Below are positions 13,322 through 26,763 of a stretch of DNA of 64,000 nt, in pieces. The translations under genes were made by a program, and so were the position numbers. The stretch lies in contig JAQFVV010006272.1 in NCBI GenBank assembly GCA_028023455.1, forward strand, positions 3,887,127 to 3,951,126. Reading direction: 5' to 3'. The stretch is from Epiperipatus broadwayi (taxonomy: Eukaryota > Onychophora > Udeonychophora > Euonychophora > Peripatidae). The notes under the pieces were generated by a model that was given only the letters and a program-made list of their open reading frames with translations, was not told where the DNA came from and did no database searches. Within the stretch, counting starts at the first letter, position 1. The number at the start of each line of letters is the position of its first letter.

Positions 13322-13992
13322 AAACAGGCAAACTCACTATACGTATGCCACACACAGCAAGCTAGAATATTCAATGGATGCCAGAAGGCTTGTTCATAAA
13401 ACTCCCATCTAGTGCCTACTCATCCAATATCCCCAGATTAGTTTCTGGCTTGTGGCCTTCATCCAGGAAGAGCCTTGGATCTGATAGCACTGCATCTAGA
13501 TCTTAGGATCTAATGCAACCCTCCAGCAACCACCTTTTATCTCCATTTAACTACTAAACTATGAGTCTTAAACCGAAAACACCTTAATGTTTCCAATTCA
13601 AGCCCATCAGCTTATATAGTTATATGGGTCTGAACCCAGTTCAGTTCCCATACATTTTGGTGTCTTTGGTTCTTTAAGAACCATAGCCACCACTATTCTA
13701 TTAGGCAGGATTGGTTTTAAGCCAATAAACATCACATGATCACCATCTTATATGCTTGTGTATAACTGTTGTTAAAACAGGCAAACTCACTATATGTATG
13801 CCACACACAGCAATCTAGACTAGTCTGGGGATATTAGATGAGTAGGCACTAGATGGGGATTTTATGCACAAGCCTTCTGGCATCCATTGATTACTCTAGC
13901 TTGCTGCGTGTGGCATACGTATAGTGAGTTTGCCTGTTTTAACAACAGTTATACACAAGCATAAGAGATGGTGATCGTGTGATGTTTATTGG
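13322..13992. repeat. Fold-back repeat family B, copy 1
   Basis: The forward unit begins inside the repeat (AACAGGCAAACTCACTATA at 13324). It restarts with the same words at about 13777, a period of ~455 bp, and after ~40 bp switches at ~13815 to the reverse complement, which runs to about 13992 (GTTTATTGGC). Inverted pairs can be read directly, for example GCCTACTCATCCAATATCC (~13420) with its inverse at ~13840, and ATTCAATGGATGCCAGAAGG with its inverse at ~13880. No coding potential. The unit shares no obvious sequence with family A but the arrangement is the same. The left end is truncated relative to the copy at 27718. Confidence 0.72.
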
Positions 13993-16919
13993 CTTAAAAA
14001 TTTATATACTGAGAAAATGAAATAAATTGCTTTTATTTAGCTAGATTTAATTGACAGCTTTTAAAACAGACAAAGAAAAGTATAAAATTAATCTATATGA
14101 ATTAAATTCAAACTAAATTGATTTTTGCAAAATAGAAGCATACTTAGGAAAGTACTAAGACTCCAGTTCAATTATAAAAATGATATGAAATTAAGCTCTT
14201 TGTTAACCGATAGTGGTATCACATACTTGTTGTAGCCATTGGAGGTTAACTAGACTGCTATTATGTATTTTTGGCTAATTAATCTTTATAGAAGAACTCT
14301 TGCTAATGTTTTTATTAATATTCCTATAATCTACTGTGTTTAGATTTAATTAAAAGCATGACTTATTTTCAAAAAAATCTGGCTCTGAATTTTTTACTAA
14401 AGTAAAAAATTAATATTTATCATAGTTTATCACATATAAGTTTAAATATTCATATGTTCTTGGTGCATATCAAACTTTGTGTTAAAAACTAATATGTTTT
14501 CATTTAGTTCAAATTAATATTGTAGTTATATAAATGTAAAATAAATTGAATTGGGAATATGTTTAAAGTACAAAAATTATGTCAAAAAATGATTGACAGT
14601 TGATGTTAAGAAAGAGATGTGCATTGATAGTTTAGTAGTAGAGAAAAAAATAAAAAAAACTTAAAAACATTTAACTGGGTAACAAAAAGGACTATAACAG
14701 ATAACTGATTATGATGATAATATACAGAAGCATTAAAAATAATGCCAACATAAAAAGATTTTTATTATAATATTATCTATATTATTCTAGCTTAATTATT
14801 TTGGATACTTGTTCATATAAAAAAATTAATAAAAAAATATGGTTATTTTATGACTTTGTTTATCATTATTATTTTAAAAATCTCACTATCTTATATGGAT
14901 TATATTGTTAGTAATTTTTGTAGTTCAATAGCTTTCTTAGATTGAAGTGATGTTTCTCTATCCTATTGATGCCATTTCTGTTAACTTGAAATGAGAATAA
15001 GAGCAGCTAGTTATGCAACATATAACTTTATCTGCATGTCTTGAATTAGTATACTTTTCTAATTATTATTTTTGTTTAGTGATGATAAAATTGATATTTT
15101 TTAACTAAAAATTTAAGTTAGAGCAATAAATTTGAAGTCTAATTTTTAAGTTTAAATTTTTTTTACACTATTATTATTAAAATAAGTGACAAAACAAAAC
15201 TCTGTTGTTTGTGTAGTATGGTATACATATATAAAGTGTAATACTTAAATCATTAATAAAAAATAAAATATTTTATTGTTTCCCATGGTCAATTAATGTA
15301 TCCCTGTACCATGAATTCCACACTCTAAGCCTTAAAAATGAGAAAAGAGTAATTTTCAAATTTTTACTTACCAACATTTAACTACTTCATAATTTAAATG
15401 CAGTGTCTATGCTCTGAGCTTGACTTTGTAGGCATTATAATGATTCTGTGATCATTATTTTCTACATTGTTTTAAAGTGTGTGTGTATAAATTATACTAT
15501 AGTGTGTGATAATTTGTAGCCATTCATTTTTCTATTGCTGCTATTTTAACAAATTAATTTTTAAAAAAAACCTAAAGATATCAGCATTATGGCAGACCTT
15601 TATGTGTTATTGACAATACCTTCTATTATTATAACAAATCTATAAAGGACGTGGCTTAGAAATGAGATTTGTAATTGGCTGGTGCTTTAAACTGTTTTAG
15701 TCCAACTCTAAATAAGATGAAAATGTGATTTTCAGTAATTGTTACTGATTTTGATATAATTTTTTTGTAATATTATTTAACCAAAAACTATGTCACTAAT
15801 AGGAGATTGCCTTTGAAAGCATTTTATTTTTAAAATACTGCTCTTAGAAAAATTATCACAACTGGAAACAGTCCCTACTGTCTAAAAAAATATGCTGTTG
15901 TGAAAATATTAACTAGAATATTTTTTTTAATTTTAATAAACAATTTATTAACTTTTAGAAATTTCTTTCTTTGATGATAACTATAAATATATCATTCTTT
16001 TAATAACATAAAATTTTATTATGTAATATTTCATTCTTCTAACACTCTGTATAGGTAAATTACATTCAATGGTGGCATGCTCCATTGTTATAGGTAAGGA
16101 TTTCATTTAGATATTTATTTTAATAATTTTTAAAATATCAAATAATAATTTTTTAGTGTAATCATTTGAAAGCTTAAATACAGTATATAAAAAATACAAA
16201 TTATTAATATATTGAAAAAAGGTTTAATTGTAAAACTAAAACTACATGCTATGGCATATTGTGTTCAATGGAATATTCTCTAGGTACTATTCAATGTGTC
16301 TAATGTGGGGAGGTTTCATGAAAATGTTAAGATTCAAAGTAGCAAGATTTTGCAAAGATTTTGTTATTATTTCATGTTTAAGATTTTAGGTAGTTTATAT
16401 TATCCAAATTGATGTAGTTCTGTTTTTTTCCAAACTGCATTTTGTGCTCATAATTCAATGGTTGGATTCTTTATGTTTCTCAGGATTGCAAATCAGTTTT
16501 TAATTTTTTTATTAATGAAATATCAGTCAGGCCTCTAATAAAACTGAGCAAGAGTTTTGATATGCAAATTTTATTTTAAACATAAATATTTAAAAACATC
16601 ATTAAATGACGAAATTGTTCATACATGCATGAGAATGATGGATATGGAAAAAAGTAGGGGAATAAATTAGACTAGGTAGGTAAAGACAGAGATTGAACAT
16701 AGCCAGGTTCATAGAAAAGTTTATCAGAAGTAATAATTAACAGTGAAAAGTTGTATGGAAGGATAGGTGGTGTGAGACTTTCATGCAATATTATATTAAG
16801 TTTACATTTTTTTTTATAAGGTTAAAAATAATAGAAATATAAATTGATATGCTGATGAAGGTAAAATTGTAAAAATCAACAAAAAATGTAATCAAATAAA
16901 TGATCAGTACTCAGCTAAA
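13993..16919. other. AT-rich non-coding stretch
   Basis: No gene recognised. A possible 39-nt microexon is discussed under rejected items. Several oligo-A and oligo-T runs. Confidence 0.4.
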
Positions 16920-17760
16920 GAAACCATGGTAGAAGAGAAAATTATCATATCAGTCCAGATATGGCAAAAGTTGCTAAGGAAAGTAGAAAAAGCACCCAAC
17001 AAAAAGAAGACATTCAAAAAAAGCCAAGCAAAATTGAAAAAAGCTATCAACAAAAAGGAAATAATAAAAAAGAGAGCAGAAAAGATTCTGCTAAGAAATA
17101 TAAAAAGAATCTATTGAAAAAGAAAGAAAGCAAACAAAAGAGAACAGAAAAAAATTTAGATACTGCTAAGGAAAATTGAAGAAAGCAATCAGGAAAGAGA
17201 TGAAATGTTATTAAAGAAAATGGAAGAAAACCAATTGACAAAGAGAATATAATCAAAACTGAGCAGAAGATATATAGATAAGAAAAATAGAAGAAAGCCA
17301 ATCATCAAAAAGAAAAGATTAATGAAAAAATATTGATGAAGGTATAAAAGACTAGAACAAGAAAATAGATATTTATATCATGTGCAAGTAATTGGAGAGG
17401 AAATTGAAGACATAAATCAACATTAGAGTGAAAAAAGTAAAAGAATAAGTGCATGATCAAGTATCACAAAATAAACAAGAAGTAATTGAAAAGAAAAGAT
17501 TAATGAAAAAATATTGATGAAGGTATAAAAGACTAGAACAAGAAAATAGACATTTATACCATGTGCAAGTAATTGGAGAGAAAGTTGCAGATGTAAATCA
17601 ACTACTAGAGTGAAAAAAGAAGTAAAAGAATAAGTGATCAAGTATCACAAAATAAGCAAGAAGTGAAGGAATGGAAAATTGAAATGTGTCAACTATCAGA
17701 GAACATGAAAGCAACTCAATAACAATTTAGTTAAAATTTTCAGAAAGATGAAAAATAACC
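16920..17760 (+). pseudogene. Decayed coiled-coil reading frame with internal repeats
   Basis: The plus strand is very purine-rich. The first open part starts at 16926 and translates into Lys/Glu/Gln-rich helix (KLLRKVEKAP, KLKKAINKKE, KILLRNIKR). The motif recurs about every 55-65 bp, now spread over different frames (LLRKIEESNQERDEMLLKKMEENQ near 17167-17240). Downstream, a 181-bp block is tandemly duplicated (17311-17491 and 17492-~17668). In one frame it encodes LEQENRYLYHVQVIGEE(I/V) and, further on, ISDQVSQNKQEVKEWKIEM, again heptad-like. Stops and indels break it throughout. The function is unknown; a retroelement gag-like or structural coiled coil is possible, but no zinc knuckle, protease or reverse transcriptase was found nearby. 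Confidence 0.45.
17311..17668. repeat. Tandem duplication of a 181-bp unit
   Basis: AGAAAAGATTAATGAAAAAA starts both copies (17311 and 17492). About 90 bp are almost identical, and the remainder diverges by a few indels (GAGGAAATTGAAGACAT against GAGAAAGTTGCAGATGT). Confidence 0.9.
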
Positions 17761-20532
17761 AACAGAAATATATTAAAAGACTGTACGAGGAGATGCTTAG
17801 AAAAGAATAAGTTTTAAAAAGTTTCTAAAACAAACCTAATGGCATTTATTGGGTGACATTATAGAAAGAAAGCAAATCTGTGAGAACCTGAGTCATCCAA
17901 GATTTCAATCAAATTTTTAAAGATAAAATCATTTAAGGATGATGCAGGAAAAATCCCTAAGGAATACCTTGACTATATTTTTAATACTAAACAAAATGTA
18001 GCAGTACCTTAAGGTGACATTGACCTGTGCTCATCTTGAGATATCAGCAAATTATTGTTGGTAATCATTGACACACAAATCATAAAATATCCATAAATAT
18101 AAATATGCCATGTTTCATGACTATTGAAACAAAGAGTGTCAGGAAGAAGATAGATCTATACTCAGGTTTTTATGCCAATTATTTTAGCTCAAAACTTTGA
18201 ATGGCTTGCCCTTTGTCAGATAGTCAAATAATAAGAATTATTAGGCATAATCTAAAATATAAGATAGATCAAATAATTATGTGTGAAGACAGAAGAACTA
18301 TTGAGTAGTAACAGAATTGCTGAATTCCTTAGATATGAGTCAACAAGTGTAAAAAAAAGTTGGAAGAAGAGAATTGAACTTCTTAAATTTTCATAATGAA
18401 AGTCCACAAAAGACATGTTGTAAAACTATTATCTATAGTATAGTTATTAAAAAATAATAGATATAATCAATGAGAGAAAAAGTGGTAAAGGAAGAGTAAT
18501 AATAAAGAAGTATCAACAGTAAAGATATAACCTGAATAGGAGTTTGCCACTCTCCCATCTCAGTTCTTCTTAAGCAAACCTGATCTTTCAGATTGAAGAT
18601 CAATATCCAGCTAGTTAGTCATAAAAAAATAAATACAATAAAGTCTTAAGCTTATAAAAAGATTTCTACAGTATTGCACAACACCAATAGAACAATGCCT
18701 TCATATTAAAAAATGAAAAGGGTCTAATGGGCATGGGGCTCAGCTCTTGGGAAGAAGGAAGATTATCTTAATATGCAAATAAAGAGAAAATTAATAGTAA
18801 AGTTATCAAGATGAGATATTCTTCTCATACAAATTAGTCATTTTTTATTTAAATGGGGGAGGGAGGGAATAAGAAGAATTATTTTTCCCAATGTTAGCTA
18901 CAGAATAACATAGTTGTTGAATAAAAATTTAGTTAGGATAAACCTAATAAATAATTATGTACATAGAATGATCATGTGACAGATTTAAACATTTTAATAA
19001 TAGAATAAATTTGTACTTTTTATTAAGTATAATTATGAAAGAAATAAAAAGATGGGTATTTTTTTTCTCTTGTTTAGTTTCATTTATTTTATTTTATTTA
19101 TTTTTTTGTTTTTTGAAATAAAAAGAAGAAATTAAAATTTTTAAAAGAGTGTTGTTAATTAATTTATAAGCAAGGGATTAAGATTTTTAAAAGTTGGTTA
19201 TCCATTGACTAGAAAAAAAGCAATAACAATAAGGAATTGGAATTTTATCTTTGAAGAAAAGTTATCTTTTTTGTAAAAGAAAAATCAATTAGTCAAAACT
19301 TAATGCAGTAATTTCTGAGATAGTCATGTGATTAAATTGAAGATTGATATTGATTGTTTTTCATAAAGCAAAAAATGATTTGGGCAACAGAAATCAGTAG
19401 CAGTTTGGCAGTGGTGAAGTGAGAAGTCACAAGTTCAGCTTGATAGTCTGGAGTTAAAGTGATCTCACTTTTAATATAGTGTGCAGTTTATAAGAATAAG
19501 TTCTTGTTAAAAGTTGAACATTGCTTTCCTAACTATGTAATCAATTTGATTAAAAAGAATTTAACAGAAAGAAAATACCCCTGGTGAAAACTATCAACTA
19601 GCCTTGTGTATTGACCTATCTCAAATTGTGTTAACCTGAACTGAAATTAATTGTTAAATTGAAACTTGTGTTAACCTGGCATAAAAATAATTGTTAAACT
19701 AATAACCTGAAGCTACAAAGCTATTCTGAAATGAAAAAAAATTGTTATATTGAAACATTAAGCTACAAAAGGAACAAAACTAATTTTTAATGAAAATAAT
19801 CTTTAAAATAAAAAATTTGATTAAACTTTACCCTGCAAAATTTACAAGAAGACCCACTTAACTAACCAACAACATACGAAAGGAATCCTAACAAAAATCT
19901 ATGTAATATAAGATTTTGTTGACATATACATATCTTTGTTTACTAATGCTTCTTTATAATCAAAGTAATAATTGAAAATAGTGAATAATTTTTTTAGTTG
20001 TTTTATTGAAAATATATATTTTGTATTAGATTACAATTGCATGGAATTTTCTCATTTTCAAAAGAAAAATGATGAGGAAGTTTTAAATATTTTTTTTCTA
20101 TTGTGAAATATTTTTACAGAGTTTGATTGTGAGAGAAGAACTCATTTAGATTAAATGTAATTATTAATTAAAAAGAATCAGAGATTAATAATGGTTATAT
20201 GTGTTGTGTGAAATTGTATATAGGATTGATCAATATGCAAAACTTTGGGTTTGTCACATTATCATTTTCTAAGTTTTTTTATTCTAGTTTTTGATTATTT
20301 ATTAAATTGTCTAAAAAAAAAATAATAATAATAATAAGATATTTTAATGCCTTTATTTTTCTAGCTATCTTCTCTGTGAATTACAAGTGTGTATATGACT
20401 GTTTTCATTATAAAGTGATTTGTATGTTGTGTCAGTGAAATTATGTAATAAGATATAAAATATTGTGTGTGTGGATTTTCTCTTGTTCATAGTTACAGTT
20501 ACTAGGATCTTTGAGATCTTAAAGATGGTTAT
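17761..20532. other. AT-rich stretch, possibly remnants of the same decayed element, no gene supported
   Basis: 17820-18000 retains short helix-like reading fragments (for example DDAGKIPKEYLDYIF near 17939-17985) but many stops. At 19625-19710 the words TGTGTTAACCTG recur about 41 bp apart, each followed by AATAATTGTTAAA-like sequence. A CA/TCT-poor poly-T region lies near 19055-19110. Nothing identifiable. Confidence 0.35.
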
Positions 20533-20546
20533 GACAATATCAGTAT

Positions 20547-20590
<44 letters not shown>

Positions 20591-20604
20591 ATACTGATAT
20601 TGTC
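20533..20604. repeat. Perfect 18-bp inverted repeat around a (TA)n core
   Basis: GACAATATCAGTATGTGA (20533-20550), then (TA)18, then the exact inverse TCACATACTGATATTGTC (20587-20604). The whole 72 bp is a perfect palindrome and a candidate cruciform. Confidence 0.93.
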
Positions 20605-20639
20605 CCCATATATATATATATATATATATATATATGGGG
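20604..20639. repeat. Second palindrome, CCCC(AT)14GGGG
   Basis: It shares its first C with the preceding palindrome. The 36 bp are exactly self-complementary. Confidence 0.93.
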
Positions 20640-23600
20640 AGGGGATAAAATTATTTGGATAGTGTAAAGAAAAGAGCATCTTTGATGTTAGCTTCATAAT
20701 TTTATTTATATATTTTAGGTGATCATTCTTTATTGATGGTCAGTACATTCAATGTATCAGATGGTCAAAAGCATGGATGCTAATGAGCATTGATATAATG
20801 ATTCAATCTTTTTTATGTAAAATTATTTTATAGTTATATTTTTAGTACTTGTATATGTGCATGCAATTAAAAAATTCATGATTGCTTTTATAATATACCC
20901 TAAGGTTGTCAATGATTAAATGATGATTGATCTCAGTTTTTATAGTGTACTTCTTTTAAATTCAGTTACAAAGGAATGACTGTTGATTCTTGATGATTAT
21001 TTCTGGGCATAATATATTTATAGCTTAGATATTACTTGCATTCGATTCTGATATTGATTCTTTACTCATTGAAAATAATGCTTGGGATAATAATGATTTT
21101 TATCATCCGTGATCATTTCATTTTCCTACCATTATTATATATCAAATTATTTTGCATTTATTTTATTTAATTAAGATTATTGACATTCTGATTATGAAGG
21201 CGTTTTAATTTTTAGTGATTACATAAAGCCTTGCGATCTAGAAATCTTGAAGAATATATAAGATTTATAAAACTAAAGTTTTTTGAAATCTGTATGTAGA
21301 AAGCATTGACAGTTTTAAATTCTTATGGAAAATAATGGTAATAATTATACAATCTAGTCATGTCCTTAAATAATTTTGTTTTTAAATATATAAAAATAAT
21401 TATGACAAATGGCAGCATTTAAAATTTAATATTTATTTGTCTTTAAGAAAATACTAATATATATTTCAAGGATAATTTGACGAAACTAAAAAATATCTCT
21501 GAAATACATATGAACTGAATTTTATTTCATTAAAAATTATTAATTCACCTTTTCAAAGTAGCAATATTTTTAAATTACTATTATAACTTATATTTAAAAA
21601 TAAACTTTATTATTATGAAAATTCCCAAAAAAATGTTTCATGTAAAAATAAACTTTTAATAAGAGTATTTAAAAGGTAGATAAAGAAGCACCTAATATTG
21701 AATATTTTTTTAGCTATTTCTATTCTCAGTTAATTTAATATATTCTTTTGTTTTACATTTGCAAATACTATCAATCAAATCTATATTTGCTCCATGCAGT
21801 TTAGCAGAGTATTAGAGGACCGATTCGAGAACTAAAGATTCCTAAACCATAGTTCATTCTATTACTTTGATTCATGAATATTTCGCAATGTCCTAAGAAA
21901 AAACTATTCAATATTTTCCTGTGCATTTTAATGCAGTGATAGAAATTGAACTCAAAACCTATAGATTCTTTCAATGAAGACACTTTTTTACATGAATACA
22001 CATACACATGCCAATACCTCTGTAGAAATAATTATTCAATTCTTTTAATGCAGTCATAAATTTAAAAGATAAAAATCACTATATCAAAGTTCAACATATT
22101 AGATCTAATTCTGGCATGAATTTCAGAGCAACAAAATGGCCTATTTTAAACATTTTTAGTAGTTACATCAGAATTCATACTAGTGGAATGTAAAATTCAC
22201 ATTATCATAAGTTATGAAAACATTTGAACAAAGCCCTTTAATTCCTATGAGAAATATATTAAAGTATGTGTGCTTACTCTATATCTATATAGGATATTTA
22301 GATATATATGTGTGTCACTCAAACAACATTGAGTTTTATTTTTTAATACATTTTTGTATATTATAAAAAAATTCTAGATGATTGATTTTTTATAACATTG
22401 AGTAGTCATAATTAAGAGTTGTTATATGATGAAGTTAATGACAAATATGAGCTTTAATTGTAGTATTATGGTAAGTGGTCTTTTATATCTTGAATAATCA
22501 TTCTGATTATTCCTGATGCAAATATAATATTTAACATTTGCATTGACATATGATTTTTATTATGAATTATTATTAAATGCATTCTTTTTTAGATGTACTA
22601 GGATTATAAATTATAAAATGGGATATAAGTGACTGACTGCAAAAATCATTTTCATCATATAAATTTTTAGGGATCTATTTTAGTATTTTTATTTGTTTAT
22701 CAAAAACCTGCAATGGTGGTGCTAATAGATGTTGTGGAGAATTTATATTGTACTCTTTACAATAGATACAGATAGGTAGAGTTGGAAAAATAGTTATTTT
22801 TTTAAATTTAAATTTAGTTTTTTTTTAGTATATAATTTAAATGTTATAGATAGTAGTGGTTCAGACTTAGTAGATAGGAGCTTATAAAGACACATCAAGT
22901 AGTTTGAACTCATTATTAGGTGAATTAAGTATAAAATAATACAATAAATTATTGAAAATATCATATTTTTATTTATTATAGCTTAAAAATACTACAGAGA
23001 TAGAATAATTTAATTACAGAGATAAATATTTTATATTATATGCCTAAGATAATTCACTTTCTATAAATATTATTTGAAATGATAAATTAATTTAATATTA
23101 TTTTAAAAGGTGCTGAAAGTATCACATGATTACATGTGTGTGAATAAGTGTGCTTTCAGAGAGTTAGGGAGAGAAAACTTTAGTTTTAACTTGACAACAA
23201 AATTTGATACAATAAAGTGTAGCAAAATAATCAGTCTAGAGAAAATGTTAGAAAAATAATATTTAAACTTATTATTATTTTATTTATTATAATTTTTTTA
23301 AAAAATCAATTTCAGGTTACTTAAATGTTTAAAAATTGTTTTAATAAGAATATTTAATTTTTTAGATAAAAATATTTAATATTGAGGCATTAAATAATTT
23401 GATAATATTTAATATTGATGACTCATAGTTTTAAAACTTAATTTTAAAAATCATATTTGATGTACTTATGTAAATTAGCAAATTTGTACAATTAGTATTG
23501 ACCAATGAAATTATTGGAACAAGATCAGTATAAAAACCAAGGTTGAGGCCAGTCTAGACAGATTTTACATAGATTTTAAATTTTTTTCATATTAGTTTAA

Positions 23601-26579
23601 TGTGTTTTCAGTGATTTCAGTGTTTTACAGATTTAATTTGAAATTTATAACTATTTTTTATATTATAGTAGTAATTTCTTTTAAACTTTTATTATTTTGC
23701 TTAAAAGTGTTTTGAAAAATATAACTTGGATAATTACTTAAAAATGAATCACTAAACACCAAAGCTTCATAACAGTTTATCTACTTAAATGTAGTTAAGG
23801 GCCTTCTTTATGCAGAATGCAATAGTGGCTACTTAGATATTGTGGAAGAAGAATACAAAATAACAAGACAATTACTGCAACAAACCCAGAGTGAATTTAT
23901 TCATAATGCTTGAGAGGACCTGGATATTCATTAAAATTTTTATTTATAATATTAAATCTGAAATGATAAGAAAATTAAGACTCTGCACCTGTGCTTTAAA
24001 ACTAAACTTAAAATATCTTATGGTATGACAAATGTTTGTTTTATTCTATGAGTGATAGCAATAACCCACATTTGATTTGTTGTTGAAGAAATCAAAATGA
24101 ACTTATATGTTCAGAATGATGTATTTAGAGACAAATTGAAGGGAATTGTTTTGATGTCTTTTATGCTTTTTAAAAGAATTTGCTAATAATCCTCTTAATA
24201 AATAAATTATATACTTTAAAAGTACCTCTTTTTGAAAATAATGAATTGAGATGTCTTTTTAAAGATTGAAAATATTATCAGTTAATAAATCTTGGAATGA
24301 TATAGCTGTTTTACTTGGAGAAGAAAAATATTTTATGACAAGGTATATGTTTTTAAAGGATATAAAAGACATGTTTTTTTAAAAGAAAGAAATATATGTT
24401 CTAATTCATAACTATATGGCTGCTCATAAATGTGTTGAATAAATAATCATTATATAATGTCTGCTACTAATATTTTTACCAAGGAAAATATGAATCTTAC
24501 TTATATGATAATCATTAAATATATCTGTTTTATACAACAGCTGAAAACATACATAAAGAAATATTTCATATAAATGAATTTTAAACTGTTATTTTACATG
24601 AATATTAAACCTTTGGATAAAATTTCAGAAAAGACTGAAATAAATATTTTATCTTACAGGATATTAATATTTTCCATGGATTATAGTAGATTTTATTGGA
24701 TTTTAATGTTGATATTTGTACTTTTCTTCATATGGTGCCAAGATAAAAAATAATTGTCCATAACGCTGTTCAGCTGTAGCTAGGCAACAGGGGAGTTTTC
24801 CCTGACAAGCAAATTCTAGATAAGCAATTCAACATTATGAACAAAAAAAAAATCCTTCCATAACTTTAAACTTTATTGAAATGAGTAGCTGCCTATTTAA
24901 AGTTTATTATTATTATTTTATTAGTGTTAAGTTTTAACATTAATATTTAAAGGATTACAATTATTTATTTTAAAACTAACTTGTTGTTATTATATAGTTT
25001 TAAGATTAATTTTGTTATTATGTTTAAAAAAACAAATGAGTTCTCAGAAAGTAATTTTCTGAACAAGGCAAATTTCAATCATAATTTTTTTCTTTGAATA
25101 TATAGTTTTGGAGAAGAGGACCGCCATAAATGGTCTCAACAGTATAATGAGATCATTGATAATTTTTATTGTTATTTAGATTATATTTTTGCTTAATTTT
25201 TTTTTTTATTTAAGAAAAGATATATTTTAATTAGTATTTTAGATTAATATTGTACATTGCTTGAATTTAATGTTAATCAGTGGAAGAATGAACCATTGAT
25301 AAAATTATCATATATATTTTGTGAAAGAATTGACAAATGCATACAAAAGTTCAAAAACATCAAAGGATATTTTCTAAATATTTTCTTAAAACCTGAATGC
25401 TTGGATATGCATAAATTATATAGCATCGTTAAATTATTAAAATATTATATTATGAATGTTATCTGTTGGAATATAAGAAGGACATTGTATTGATCTCTAA
25501 ATTATATCCTAACAAATAAATAAAATGTATAGTACCGATAAATGTTTATCAATGTTATTTGAGCATGAAAACTTTTAAAACATCTTGAAATGAATTTTAG
25601 ATCTTTGTTGTTTTCTTTAGTATTGTGTTTTGGAAATTATTTTAAAATGTTGTTGGTATATTTTTATGATGTTGAATGAGTTATATAGTGGGGAAAATAT
25701 ATGATAGTGGTCGGGAAAGTAATAATATTCTTATGAAATCCTAGGTGTTAGGGTTATGTTGAAGATTGTTATAGGTGAATTATATTTTCATATTTTGAAT
25801 TTGTTAAGGTATTCAGATAACATAAATCTGTATATATTTTTATGGATAGTCACATTTCCTCATTGTCTCTAAGTGCTATAATAGAGCCACAACTTCTATG
25901 TTAGGTGCCCAATGAATATGGACTTACTCTTATGATTTGCACTGTACCCACAATATCTTATTTTTGAAACATTCTTATTGCTATTTCATATCCTACACTT
26001 TAATCACTATCTATCACTATAGGCATCATTGTAGAAGATAGTTTATAAGTTAGAATAGTAATGATTGAACCATTTTTGAATTAGATAATTTTGTGAGAGG
26101 ACAAGATATAGTATATGGAAAATTTTCTTTCAAATGGTGTTGAGATGTTTAATGATTACTATAATATGTAATACAAAAGAAGAATTGATGTCTATACAAA
26201 ATATTAGAGTTCACTTATCTTAATAAGATGCATATTCAAATGGAATGAAAGTGAAAATAGCGAAAATCATTTTGGGATATGATGTAAAAAAGAATATCAA
26301 AATGAAAATAAAACAAATGCCAAGCAATATAACTTGTGGATAGTTTTCTTAAATTTTATTATTGATAAGTTAAAACCTAGTTAAGTTATAAAATTTTCTT
26401 TTGAATATTTTTTTTGCATAATACTTAATTAATTTTATAGAGGGAGATATTTATACTTTATTTTAAAATTTTTTGATATCCAAACATTAGGATTGCACCT
26501 TATTAAATTGCAAAGAAAATTTTTAAATAATTTTTATTTTAATATTTTATTTATATTTTAAGGAATGCATTTTAAAACA
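20640..26579. other. Long AT-rich non-coding stretch
   Basis: No gene supported over almost 6 kb. The longest frame (25257-25493, 78 codons) has no recognisable motif and the composition of its surroundings. A possible core promoter at 23500-23560 is listed separately. Confidence 0.4.
23501..23560 (+). promoter_or_regulatory. Weak candidate core promoter (CCAAT plus TATA box)
   Basis: ACCAATGAAA at 23501 and TATAAAAA at 23529 have plausible relative spacing, with GC-richer sequence (AAGGTTGAGGCCAGTCTAGA) where transcription would start, near 23558. No open frame follows, so it could be an LTR or non-coding promoter, or chance. Confidence 0.22.
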
Positions 26580-26591
26580 TAAACTTGTATT

Positions 26592-26751
26592 TGTATTTTT
26601 ATATTGAAATATTTCCATCATCTAATATGTGTGTTGAATGTACTAAAAATTAAACTTTTCTAAAGACATTCAACACACATATTAGATGATGGAAATAGTC
26701 CAGTATAAAAATACAGCTAGAACACCATCATCACAAACCTTCAGAAAAGCG
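26592..26751 (+). mobile_element. Short retroposed fragment with inverted 5' part, flanked by a 12-bp duplication
   Basis: Identical TAAACTTGTATT copies lie at 26580-26591 and 26752-26763. The 3' part (26640-26747) matches, in inverted orientation, 10845-10951, the 3' terminus of the nested retroposon. The 5' part (26593-26641) is the inverse of 26666-26714, with 46 of 49 bases pairing. The arrangement (3' end intact, inverted 5' segment, 12-bp duplication) is what twin-primed reverse transcription of a LINE or SINE leaves. It also makes a 49-bp-arm hairpin. Confidence 0.68.
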
Positions 26752-26763
26752 TAAACTTGTATT

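Noticed and set aside
16055-16093. 39-nt possible microexon between a TATAG acceptor and GTAAGG donor, open in one frame
   Set aside because: Too short to judge, no neighbouring exon or homology, and such pairs occur often by chance in AT-rich DNA.
25257-25493. 78-codon open frame
   Set aside because: No recognisable motif, AT-driven codon composition, and no promoter or splice context.
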